From Schistocephalus solidus (lineage: Eukaryota > Platyhelminthes > Cestoda > Diphyllobothriidea > Diphyllobothriidae), in NCBI GenBank assembly GCA_017591395.1, contig WEDG01011713.1, positions 28,501 to 92,500 of the forward strand: a stretch of 64,000 nt of DNA. Reading direction: 5' to 3'. The notes under the pieces are model-generated. The model saw only the letters and a program-made list of their open reading frames with translations. It searched no databases and was not told where the DNA came from. Position numbers and translations under genes: made by a program. Below are positions 25,600-36,600 of the stretch, one piece after another (position 1 is the first letter of the stretch; each line of letters opens with the position of its first letter).

Positions 25600-25800
25600 A
25601 TGTCGTTTATCTGGTTAAAACGTCGTTTAATACATTTGAAAACGTTTGATATTTATTTAAAAATAATTGAAGTGAGACAAATGCATTGAAAAATTGTGCT
25701 AATTGACTACCGAGAGCCGAAATTGAACCCAGGCAATTTAACCGTGAGGTTATCGTCATCCTCAGTAGACCACTGACGCGCGGCATCCTAGCTTTCAAGT
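25600..25800 (-). repeat. tRNA-derived SINE (minus)
   Basis: Minus strand: A box-like GCGTCAGTGGTCTACTGAGG (25780-25761) and B box-like GGGTTCAATTTC (25730-25719), 48 bases apart, followed by CGGCTCTCGGTA like a tRNA 3' end. AT-rich body follows. The family differs from the hammerhead repeat, and no ribozyme core is visible. Confidence 0.6.
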
Positions 25801-28800
25801 CGAAAATTAAATGCCAAAGTGATGCGTGTCCCGACTTTGAAACAGGGAGCTTGCAAGCAGTAAGCTGCCGTCCATTGCACTTTTATTCACTGTTTCCAAG
25901 CTACAGGCTGTATACATTCTGTGTCATAAAAAATCGCAATTTTTCCTATGATGTGGATAAGAGATGGCATGGATGTCCTAAATAGTAACAATGGATTTTT
26001 GTCCTGTTTTATACATTGATGAAAAGGATGTACTACGAATGGGCAGTTAAAGGTCTTTACAAATCTCATACTTAGAAATCTTTAAAAATCAAAAGAAACT
26101 TTTTATTTAAAGATAACATTTGAAAGATGTAAATTTTCTTTTAAAAAGATTGCAAAAAAAGTGTTTTTGTGCGTCTTTTCTAAAATATATATTCTAAGAT
26201 ATAAGAGCATTGAAAATCAATGAAAGATTGCATGCTAGATAGGCACATATTTTTACAGAGTTAAATGTTTTGTGGATTTTTAGAAAGAAGCTGTTCCAAA
26301 TTCAGCATTATTACGTGTCTGTGATTTCTTTCCATTAGGCTGCATGATAGTTAATATGAAAACCGTAATTAAGTAATTTTTTACTTCAGACACATTTTAC
26401 AATTTTGGTTGACATTCCATGAGATAGCAAATCTTTTCTAACAATGTCAATTTAATTATCGTTATCGAACTAAGTTAACAAAACAATTGATAACTGAACT
26501 GGAAGCTAAATATGGAACCTTACAAAATATATTTTATCAAAAGGGGACACCAGCATGCAAAGTTATATAACAAAACTTTGCAAAATGCTATTCAACTTCC
26601 TTTGTCCACATATGTTTAAGAAGAATAACAACTTAAAATCATATTAAATGTCAAGCACTTTATTTTATTTTATAAAAGTGACTCATAGACTTTGATGTTG
26701 ACGATCGCAAGAGTGATTTCATTCAGAGACATACATGCAGAAAACTTTGAAAAAGCTATTTCTTTGTATTTTGAAGACGACTAAGTCTAAAAAACGGAAA
26801 GCTGGAGTTGTGTTTGATGTCAATTTATTTTCAAGTTTTGTTTGTCTATCTGATTATGGATTTTTTTTTAAGGTTCACATTTTTCTCTTTTTTTGTCAAA
26901 ATAACGTTTTAAGCAGACACGCGACCGCAATGTTAGTATGCATCCTTAGGTGACAATTTTAAAAGAGCATTTCATAACTATCTCTTGAAATCAACCTGAT
27001 TTTAATTTCTGAATAGCAGGATATAAGTGACACATTTAGTGCGAAGGATATAGTAATGGTTTAGCAGGCTGTATGCTTTAAGTATAAGGATTTTGTATAG
27101 AAGCATTTAAAGGGTTCAAGACATTTTACTTTCTCTTTTCAGTCTCTGATTAACTTGTAATATGATCTTCTTGAATTGCGTAAGTATATTTTTGCAAAAT
27201 CAATCAATGCACAAAAAGTACATTATATTTTGGTTAACATCTTGTCCCTTTGTTAGTTGTGTTTTCAAACTTTACCAAGGTTTTGACACCGTTTAGTTAG
27301 AAACTTTTTGGCAACGACCAAAATATTTCCTTTTGTCCATATTTTGCTGTGCTTGTAGTGCTTCTGTACATCTAATTAAATCAAAACGTATCAAATGAGT
27401 TCAGAATGACACTAAAATATAATATGCAAGATGTTTTTTTGCTAAACAAACTTCTTGCTAAGACTTTGATTGCGTTCCATTCTATTTTTTAAATTTATAA
27501 TTTTCAATATTTCCGCATAATTTGCTTATAAGAACGTGTAAAAAATCCAACTTGGTTAATCACAGGCATTCATTTGACGCCCTTGTGTTGATTACCTCGA
27601 GTCCATATCATGGTGAAATATGTACATTCTTATAGCTAAAGTTTCCGTATTTGACAAAACCTGAAGAACCCGTGGAAATCTTCTGACTTATATGTGTGCC
27701 GAGGACGCGTACATATCAACTAGGATCAGAATTGGCAAATACCTGTTATGCAGTTTGAATTGGACGCATAATTTTCGATTTTGTGACGTGTTACGGGAAT
27801 CTGGCATAAGTTATCAAAGAAGTGCTAACTATCGGGTTATGCATCATGTTTAAAGGGAGAATTTTAAAAGAAGAGCATTCCTTTTCTTTATGAACGCAAA
27901 AAGGTATTAGTAGCTAATAACTCAGATTTCATTCTCGCAGGTTAAACGTGATGCAAAACGACTCTGCATTAATTTTTTACCCATGGTGTTCCTAAATGTG
28001 ATTTTCGGAACATGGTTACAAGTATCTTGTTAAGTTAAAATACGAAAATTCGCTCTTAAATAACAATAATATTAAGCATCTTAGTTGGAATGACAGTGAC
28101 GTTTAGGCGTCCTTAATGAAATAGAACCGTAAAGTACAGAAATGTTCATACAAACGTTCGTGAAACCGTAATGCTTGCGAACTTAAATGGAAAATAAATA
28201 ATGCTTCTGAAGGTCACTATTTGTCATAATTGCACCAAAGTCTGTAGCAAACATGAACAGTGTTAAGCTGAAATAATCGTTTTGACAACAATAGTTAACG
28301 TAGTTTCATGGTAAATTTTATCTTATTTTGAAAGCCAATAAACTACATTTGAAATTTGTCACGGAAAGCCTTGGGCAAAGATTTTGAAAGCCATTGTGTC
28401 GAATGTTTTGTTTCTCTTATTATATGCCCCGTTCTTATATAAGCTTTTAAACGTCAAAGGCTTAGCAGTGTCACTTTTTTGCGCAACGGTGGATATTTTG
28501 TAGTCTGTACACAAACACAGAATACTCATAATCAGATAACAACTTGCTTGATTACTAATATAATCCCATACTTTACCTTTCCCGTAATCCGGAACTTTAT
28601 GTACGTGGAAATTTCACTAAAAGACTGCTTTCAAAGTTAATTCTACTGCATGCCCTTATTAATCTGGTTCGTTCAATTTAAAGTTGATTTGTACGCTATT
28701 CTAACATTTTCAATATTTCTTAATACCATATGGTTAATTTGTAAAATTAAATAAGCCTTATATTAAGAAAAACCATTGCGTTACCGCAGTTTAAATTTCG

Positions 28801-30490
28801 TGAAACCGCGTAGTCTGGTTTTGCGGTACAGAGATTAGCTTATGAGCTCCATGAAAACATATGGCATTAAAAAAACGACTCTACGTTTTGACGAAAGAAA
28901 AGATTACTCCAGATAAGACTCATGTGTACCCAATGTTGACCTGCTCTTACTGTTCGGATCAATTGAGTTGCGTCAAATATGAAAAATAAGATGAAGTTGG
29001 GATTGATATTGGAGATATCGTTTTTGTAACTGCCATAATTTATACATTTTTTGAAAGTAAACCCCAGTATTTAATCGATATAGTTCTGAACGGTTTGCAA
29101 AAAAGCAAATAATTCTGAAAACAATACATAAGATTTTGTTTTCTTAAGATGGTAGATTTGAACTCCATAAGGCATTATTAACGCAAACGGACGATCAAGT
29201 GTTTCACTTTCTCGTTATTTGCAGGATAATGCATCCATTCTACAAGGTTACCCTAAAGAGAACCCCAAAACTGTGACTTGTTGTTATAACCATTATTGCC
29301 GTAGTGTTTGTAATTTCTAATAAAGAATGTAGGATTCATTAAGCTAACTATTTTATTTAATCAATGAACACTCTAAGGTTAATCTATGTTTGTCTATTAG
29401 GCGAGATTAGCCTCACGATGACGAGAAAACCATTTTAAAAATTGAAGAAGTTTTTCCTGTTTGATTTAGAAATTTTGATAGCAATGCTTTAAAAATATAT
29501 ACAGTAGCTAACGTTTAAAATTTTATTTATTGGTATCAGCACTAACTCGGATACAGAAAGGAAGTAATGCGAAGTATTTCTGAGATTGAAAACTGCACAA
29601 AGTCATACATTTTGCACTTAATAATGTTAGCTCCTCAATCGTTAATCAACAGATTTTGAAAATTCAGAAAGCAGTTAAATTGTTTGAATTTATGTGAAAA
29701 CGAAGTATTTTTCAATTTTAATTATACTAAACTTTTACGGGAATTGCTTAACATTCGAAAAGAACTCACAAATCCTTGAAGTTTATCCTGGTGCAGAACT
29801 GTGCATGTCTATTTTTAGAGACATTTTGGGACTCAGCCACGGCCACTTCTTGCTTCGTACCCTTCTGTCATCGATGATTTCGGTTTGCATGTATTGGCTT
29901 ACTTGACACACAGCAGTGTTTTGCGCAATAGCCAATGGTAGTGTAAGCCATCCAAGATCCATCTTTTGTTTGTCAGAAAGGAAATACAAGTCAAAATAAC
30001 AAAACTTTGTTCATATGTGCAACATGCTTCCGGATTAGGTGTTGAGTCAGCTATCGTCAGACTGAATGACGCAGACAATTTCATTTACCCAAAAATGTTG
30101 GATTGTAGTTTTTGTTGCATAATACTGCCTGTGTTCAACTCGATAGCCTAAATGTGACGGATGCATAAACAGAGCGTATGTTCGTGTTTAAAAGAGTGAT
30201 TTGGTTGGCTCTGTCCATTATCTTTTAGTTGTCTCGCTATCACGCATATAGGCTAAAAACGCCATCGGTAATATTTACCTCAATTCGTTTAATATAGAAG
30301 CTGGGTGTCAGGAATGAAATCCCATCCATTAATCATGTATTGACGGACGTATTTTAATAGGTTTTATATGTCAGAAAGTGATTTCAGATGCATGTACAAT
30401 GTAACTGATATCTGGTAATTTTAACATTTAAGGAAGTTGAGTTTGGTAAACGTAGGCGTTCGATTATTCATCATCAGGCCTTTAAAATAA
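25801..30490. other. Long AT-rich stretch without recognised genes
   Basis: No supportable exon, repeat pair or RNA gene. Open frames are all 72 codons or fewer and compositionally unremarkable. Confidence 0.5.
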
Positions 30491-30494
30491 AAAA

Positions 30495-30962
30495 AGGAAG
30501 GGATGGGCAACAACAGTTTAAACATCCAATAAACACTTAGTATGGGAGAGACGACTGAAGGCGTTCAGAGATCAGGGGCTATAGTCGGGGAGTAGAGGGG
30601 GGAGAGTAAAGGTGTACAAAAACTTATCAATTTTACTGCTTCAACACTGTGACGTGACGTTGCAGGAAGTTTGAACACAGATGCTCAGTTTGTTCTCGGC
30701 CAATCCAGCCGAAGAGCGATTAAAAACGCTTTTTTTGCGAACTAAATTTTGTTTGGTTAACGGCATGGCCACTGCCTCTGCCATCACAAGTAATCGCTGA
30801 CGCAGTAAGTTGGGATGTTTCGTTGGCCCTTTAAAGGTTACTCAGAATGTTTGGTTAACGTCTACTCGGTGACCGCTGTCAAACATATGAACCACAATTG
30901 CGCTAGAGGTTAATTTAACCATGCCTTGATTCAGCCAGGCAGAAAAGTGTTTTTCGCATCCT
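30495..30962 (-). mobile_element. PLE-5: Penelope-like element 3' tail abutting the hammerhead array
   Basis: The minus strand reads EKHFSAWLNQGMVK, SSAIVVHMFDSGHRVDVNQTF, then LLVMAEAVAMPLTKQN: the KEH...LDSGHRVDV...AEAVA series of a GIY-YIG PLE endonuclease tail. A 3' untranslated tail homologous to that of PLE-4 follows. Its 5' end in the element (30962) lies about four bases from the first hammerhead-repeat unit (30966). The GIY-YIG core and RT are missing. Confidence 0.85.
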
Positions 30963-30965
30963 CTT

Positions 30966-31236
30966 GCGATCGGGAATATGCTGATAGTGTATGGCTCACC
31001 GATCTGCTTAGGGAACATGCATGTTCTGTTGTGCCCTGGAGCTCAGACGAAATGATGCTCGCTACGATGGACGCATATAATGTAGACCAAAAAGACAAGG
31101 GTGACCAGAATGGCCATTTCTGGTTTATGAGCCATTATCAGCCAGTCATACCCATGCCCATGTGTTGACCACTTGGAATACGAATTCGCGAACTTTGGTA
31201 ATTGAGTAGAACGCTCTACCATTAAGCCCTGGGCTC
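30966..31236 (-). repeat. Hammerhead/tRNA repeat, unit M2 (minus)
   Basis: Near full-length unit on the minus strand, starting at GAGCCCAGGGCTTAATGG. The ribozyme domain is at 31153-31099: stem I GACTGG/CTGGTC can pair, stem III ATGG/CCAT and GAAA are intact. The core reads CTGATAA, a change of the essential G8, so it is expected to be inactive. Stem II has a T-A closing pair here instead of the C-A mismatch seen at 16.2 kb. Confidence 0.88.
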
Positions 31237-31356
31237 GTTGGTTTGTCAGTTGCGATCGGGAATATGATGACAGGGTGTGGCTCACCGATCGGTTTGATAA
31301 ACGTGTATGTTCCATTGTGCTCTGGAGTTCAAATAATTACCCTTACGTCAAGTCAC
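31237..31356 (-). repeat. Hammerhead/tRNA repeat, unit M1 3' part (minus)
   Basis: The 3' ~120 bases of a minus-strand unit joined head-to-tail to M2. It is cut at the inversion centre, where GTCACTACGTGAC (31350-31362) forms a short palindrome. Confidence 0.82.
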
Positions 31357-31478
31357 TACGTGACCTTGTGCGAGGGCTCAAGTCTGAACTCCAAGGCACA
31401 ACGGAACATACATTTCCTCTAGCAAATCGGTGACCCACAAACTATCAGCTTCTTCATGATCGCAACTGAGAAATCAAC
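31357..31478 (+). repeat. Hammerhead/tRNA repeat, unit U1 3' part (plus)
   Basis: First plus-strand unit after the inversion centre. It begins within the TGCGAGGGCTC segment and runs to the unit end (GATCGCAACTGAGAAATCAAC). It shares TTCCTCTAGCA with unit U7, where most units read TTCCTTAAGCA. Confidence 0.82.
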
Positions 31479-31604
31479 GAGAACGTAGCTCAATTGTATA
31501 GCGTTATTCTCAATAACCGAAGAACGCAAGTTTAAATTGTAGGCATTTTACTCTTGTTGAGATACGAACTATCATCATACTCCCGATCACAACCAAATAT
31601 TAAC
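31479..31604 (+). repeat. Hammerhead/tRNA repeat, unit U2 (internal deletion)
   Basis: A degraded tRNA-like head (ACGTAGCTCAATTGTATAGCG) is joined directly to the unit end (ACTATCATCATACTCCCGATC). The ribozyme and the GC-rich middle are deleted. Confidence 0.75.
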
Positions 31605-31910
31605 GAGCCCGTGGCTCAATGGTAGTGTGTTCGACTTTTGTTTACAAAACGTCACGAGTTATATGCCAGAGGGTTCCACGCATAGGATTGCGTTTGACTG
31701 GCTGATGACGCCTAATAAGCCCGCAATGGACATTCTGTTCTCCCCTGTCTTTTACGGTTCCACCTTTACAACAAATGCTACACGTCACTATGCCTCATCC
31801 TTCGAAGGTTCTAGTCTGAGCTCCAGAGCACAAAAGAACATACATTTTCCTTAAGCATATCGGGGGTCCACACACTATCATAATATTTCCAATCGCAACC
31901 GACAAAAAAC
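31605..31910 (+). repeat. Hammerhead/tRNA repeat, unit U3 (306 bp)
   Basis: Full-length unit. The head GAGCCCGTGGCTCAATGG is good but the B box is decayed. Ribozyme domain 31693-31745: CTGATGA kept, but GAAA reads GCAA and stem I is broken (GACTGG against CTGTTC). It shares many diagnostic changes with unit U8. Confidence 0.9.
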
Positions 31911-32212
31911 AAGCCCGTAGCTTAATGTTAGAGCGTTCGACTCACATACCAAAGGTCGTGGATTTGAATCCTAGGTGGTCCACACTGCAGATTGGATATG
32001 ACTGGCTGACGACGGCTAATAAGACAGCAATGGCCATTTCGGTCTCCCTTGTCTTTGTCGGTTCCCCCTAAACAACAAATTCTACATGTCACTATGCAAC
32101 CGCCTGCGAGGGCTCTAGTCTTAGCTTCAGGGCACAACGGAACACACATGTTCCTTCAGCAGATCGGTAAACCACACACTATCTTCATACTCCCGATCGC
32201 AACCTACAAAAA
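31911..32212 (+). repeat. Hammerhead/tRNA repeat, unit U4 (302 bp)
   Basis: Full-length unit. Ribozyme domain 31994-32048: the core reads CTGACGA (position 7 is variable in hammerheads, so tolerated), but GAAA reads GCAA. Stem III ATGG/CCAT is intact and stem I is near-complete with an outer GGTCTCCC. Confidence 0.9.
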
Positions 32213-32514
32213 AAGGCTGTGGCTCAACAATAGAGAATTCGACTTTATTTTAAAAGGAAGCGGGTACTTCTCCCAGGAGGTAAATGTTTGGGTTTGGTTA
32301 TAACTGGCTGATGACGGATAATATGCTAGAAATGGCAGCTCCGGTCTCCTTTGTCTTTTTAGGTTGCACTTAACAGTATATGCTACATGTCGTCATGCGA
32401 CCGTGAGTGAGGGCTATAGTCTGAGCTCCAGGGCACAACGGAACATACATATTCCATAAGCAAATCAGTGCGCCACACTATTATCATATTCATGATCGTA
32501 ACCAGCAAAACAGC
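32213..32514 (+). repeat. Hammerhead/tRNA repeat, unit U5 (302 bp)
   Basis: Full-length unit with a badly decayed tRNA-like head. Ribozyme domain about 32302-32349: CTGATGA and GAAA are both present and stem I is AACTGG/CCGGTC. Stem III reads ATGGCAGCT instead of ATGGCCAT, which removes stem III and the U16.1 cleavage context. Confidence 0.9.
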
Positions 32515-32721
32515 GAGCCCGTGGCTCAATGGTAGAGCGTTCGACTCAAATACCAAAGTTCGCGGGTTCGAATCCCAGGTGTGCCACACTTGGGATAGGG
32601 TATGACTGGCTGTGAGTACTCTAGTCTGAGTTCCAGGGCAAAACGGAACAAACATGTTCCTTAAGCAGATCGGTGAGCCACGCAATATCATCATATTTCC
32701 GATCGCAACCGACAAAGCAAC
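32515..32721 (+). repeat. Hammerhead/tRNA repeat, unit U6 (ribozyme deleted)
   Basis: Best tRNA-like head of the array (GAGCCCGTGGCTCAATGG, B box GGTTCGAATCC). A ~95 base deletion begins within the stem I/core region (...ATGACTGGCTG then GAGTACTCTAG) and removes the ribozyme. Confidence 0.9.
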
Positions 32722-33026
32722 GAGCCCGTGGCTTAATGGAAGAGCGTTCAATACCAAATAACCAATGTTGTGGGTTGAATTCCCAGGTGGTCCACACTAC
32801 GGATTGGTTATAACTAGCTTAAAGCAGATTATTAGCCAGAAATGGTCATTATGTTCACCCATGACTTTGTCGGTTCCAACTTTAACAACATACTTCACGT
32901 AGCTATGCTTCCGCCTGCGAAGGTTCTTGTCTGAGAACCGGGGCACAACGGCACATATATTTTCCTCTAGCAGATGGGTGAGCCACACACTTTAATCATG
33001 TTCCCGATCACAACCGAAAAAACAAT
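32722..33026 (+). repeat. Hammerhead/tRNA repeat, unit U7 (305 bp)
   Basis: Full-length unit. The ribozyme core is lost (CTTAAAG in place of CTGATGA), though GCCAGAAATGG remains. Carries the TTCCTCTAGCA variant shared with U1. Confidence 0.9.
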
Positions 33027-33329
33027 AAGCCCGTGCCTCAATGGAAGTGCGTTCGATTATTTTACAAATGTCACGAGTTAAATCCCAGGTGATCCACACT
33101 TGGAATTCGGTTAGATTGGCTGATGACGTCTAATAATTTCGCAATTGACATTTTGTTCTTCCTGTCTTTTACGGTTTTCAACTCAAAAACATATGCTACA
33201 CGTCGCTTTGCGTCATCCTTCGAAGGTTCTTGTATGAGCTCCAGCGCACAAACGAACATATATTTTATTTAAGCATATAGAGAAGCCACACACTTTCATC
33301 ATATTCTCGATTGCAATCGACAAAAGAGC
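33027..33329 (+). repeat. Hammerhead/tRNA repeat, unit U8 (303 bp)
   Basis: Full-length unit of the U3 subtype: shared words include GTCACGAGTTA, CCTGTCTTTTACGGTT and CATCCTTCGAAGGTTCT. Ribozyme: CTGATGA kept, GAAA reads GCAA, stems II and III decayed. Confidence 0.9.
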
Positions 33330-33624
33330 CAGCCCATGACTCAATAGTAGAGTGCTCGACTCAATTACTAAAGGTCGTGGGAATTAAATCCCAGGTGGTC
33401 CACACTTAAGATTGGGTTTTACTGGCTAATGACGGCTAATAAGCCAGAAATGGCCATTCCAGTCTCCCTTCCCTTTGTCGGTTCTACACCTGAACAACAT
33501 ATGCTACACGTCGTTATGCGATGGCCTGCGAAGGCTTTTGTTTGAGCTGCAGGGCACAACAGAACATACATGTTCTCTAAGCAGATAGGTAAGCCACAAA
33601 CTATCATCATATTCCTGATCACAG
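33330..33624 (+). repeat. Hammerhead/tRNA repeat, unit U9 (295 bp, array end)
   Basis: Last unit. Ribozyme domain 33414-33468: stem I ACTGG/CCAGT pairs perfectly, the outer GGG/CCC pairs, and stem II, GAAA, stem III ATGG/CCAT and ATT are intact. The core reads CTAATGA, a G5-to-A change expected to abolish cleavage. The array ends at TCCTGATCACAGGC. Confidence 0.9.
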
Positions 33625-36600
33625 GCAGTATGAATTTTATCGTGCGTGCTATAGAAACCGTACGTTACAGCATTTTTTGTGTCACAATCATTTACAGTTC
33701 ACTAAGTATTAAGAGTGTCATTTGTGTTGAGCGTCCATTCAATGAAGATTACAATTGCTTGATGCTTTAAATAAATCTTACATGTGGCCAGCTGACATAA
33801 AGTATATTATTGTGCCCATTGGTCATTCACTGTGGGGCTTTTGCAAGAAAAACCAGCACATTTCAGAGCAGACACGAAAGTGAAATATACGGTGCCTTGA
33901 AGACCAAAACAAAGTCCAAAGGTAGACAATTCAAGCTTTGCTAATAAAACTTATTATAAAAAGCTTTGTTAAAGGACTCAGAAAAGTATATACCACGAGC
34001 AAAGTATATTGAATATTTATGCATAAGTGTAAGGCACATCGAAAACGTTTGAATGAAGGAAACATATAGACTGGGTACCTGCATACATATATGTCTGCAA
34101 CGGTTAATGAATATCTTCTCTAATTTATATATACTTAAAACACGCAATTACATTACCCTTGTTTCTTATATTTCCTTGAAAAATATAATTAAAACCATTC
34201 AACAGTATGACCGTTAACTTCAGCCTTAGGATACAGGTTGCGCCTGATACAGTTCAACATAAAAACGTGAAAAACGTTTCATTATATAATAGGTTTGATA
34301 TTTACATGACTAAGGATTCCCATTGTTTACTCATGATCAGCATTTTAATTTAAATTAATGATTACTTTTACTTTGTTGATATTTTATTGCTTTCTGCATA
34401 GTGTCTACAAAAACATAGTCAAAATATTTTGCAGTTAAACGTTTTCCGATATAATTATAGTAAGAGAAAGTGTATACACTTTATTCTAGAGAACGTCCAG
34501 TATTTAAAAAAAACATTCAAGTACACTTATTTCTATTTCTATTTCTGAACTGTTTAAAAAACGTACATGACGCTACTAATTTGTTAGTGACGTTCGAATA
34601 AACAATTTTAAAGTATCATTGATGATTCTTTCTGGGGAATACAAAAGGTGAAATATCTCTATAAGCGTAAGTTAACCCCTGAATATATTTTACGCTTGAC
34701 TCAATTGCAGTTTGCTTCAGTATATAAATCATCTCAGTCTTAATGCTAAAATATGCAAACAATCCAGGCATTAGTATTTTCAAAATGTAATTTAAGATTA
34801 TGGGTATCTTATTGCACTTTAGTATTAGGTTTACAGAAAAGGCTTTTCTAATAGCCCATTTAAATCACACGCGCAACCCCTTAACCTTGTACATATTTCA
34901 GTTACGTATATAAAAGTCATTATAATTTAGAGGAAAAATGATGAATTGTTACGGTTTAAATCCATGAACGCAATTTCAAGAATCATTTTCAGTCTATAAT
35001 AAGTAAAAATCTAAAGTTAAGTGGGAAAAATCCAAATAATTGTTTTTGCCAAAAGAGGTATTGGACAAAGACATCATGTTGTCACATTGTCAACGTTAGA
35101 ACCTTTGTTTCATCTGTGTATAGCTAGCGGCTGGGGAGAAGAGCAGTATGTTTACATAACTATCGAAAAAGAAGCTTTATGATATATGCCTTATTAAAAA
35201 GAACCGTATGAGCAATTAGCCGTCTTAAAGACACTACATTCCTCTATACATTTAACATGTTGTCTGTCAAGCCACTTAAATCTCAAACGCTTTTCTATTT
35301 TCTTGACAGTTGATCGAAATTTTTGATTTAAAAAGAACATTTATATATGTCTTCCACTTCATGAAACTGAAATACTCAAACATGTCTCTGCCACTCCTCA
35401 GCCAAATATATTTCAGACAATTAAACAGGCTACGAATCTTTATTCAATTTCTTTTGAAATGTCTTTTCAAAACAATTCACTCGCGTTTTATTGCAAATCA
35501 TACCAAGGTTAAAACTCAGTTAGCTGGCCGTTCCTAAAAGCTTATTTTTCCTAAAAAAAACATTCAAAAATGTGTTTCTTATAAATCAATGACATGTAGT
35601 GCATGCACAAAAACAAATATTGCATGAGGGAGGTAGGCGCTGTTATCTTCCAAATTAAGTCTGCTTAAAAGTTTTGGATTATACTTAATAATCTGAAAAA
35701 TAGAAACACTTTTTGTCGTTCTTTGGAATAAATTTAAACAAAAACCGACCGCTAAATATCTGATATCTTCGGCATATATATGCTGACCTACTGTCAGATT
35801 CTTTATTAAAATTAACCACTGAATATTTAGGTAAATATCTGTGTCTTAATACCTATGTTTACCGAAGGTATATTTCTTAAAATGTATCTGACTAACCGGA
35901 ATTGTTTTTCAAAAATGTGGCAACTTTTAATAATAGATAATATTTATCTTTGGTTAATTATCGATCTTCAAAAAAACTAGGAAACCTTTCACAATCGGTT
36001 TCATCAACAACCTAGGGTGATTGTTTTATAAGCTCGTAAGCTATCTTCATATTCATTTGACTGTATGCATGCCAAAATCTTATACGTAAACTATTATTTC
36101 ACCATAAAATAATTGTCATCTACTGAACCTAGCATTTCGAATTTTTCAGAACTCACATAACATTGATAACAAATATTTATTGTACTTTTTGCCCGTGTGT
36201 GGAGCTGCGAAAAGATCGAACCGACTATCTCTCTTTTGTTTCGTCTCCAGCTTAATCTTTGATTGATATTTCAATAAAAAACCTTATTTTAACGTCCAGA
36301 AATTTTATGACTGAATTCTAAAGAATATTTATCCTGATATACCTTATACGAAGTCTTTCACCTCGTGCGTCTTGACGTCTTATATATCTCTCAGCGTACA
36401 GTGGCAGATAAACCATCTATATATCTCTATCTGAAATGATACTTTACTTGTAACGAGCCCGAAATACGTAAACTGTGACAGCAATTCTAAGTTCAACATT
36501 CATACAGTTTTTTTGTAAGTGCATTGATAATCTCACAATTGATTTTTATGTTTGCAGGATGAAAGGATGAAATATCTCCGGAATATTTTGAAATGATTCG

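Noticed and set aside
32515..32588. A functional tRNA gene on the plus strand
   Set aside because: Same repeat head; the T stem has mismatches and the 3' end does not pair with the 5' end.
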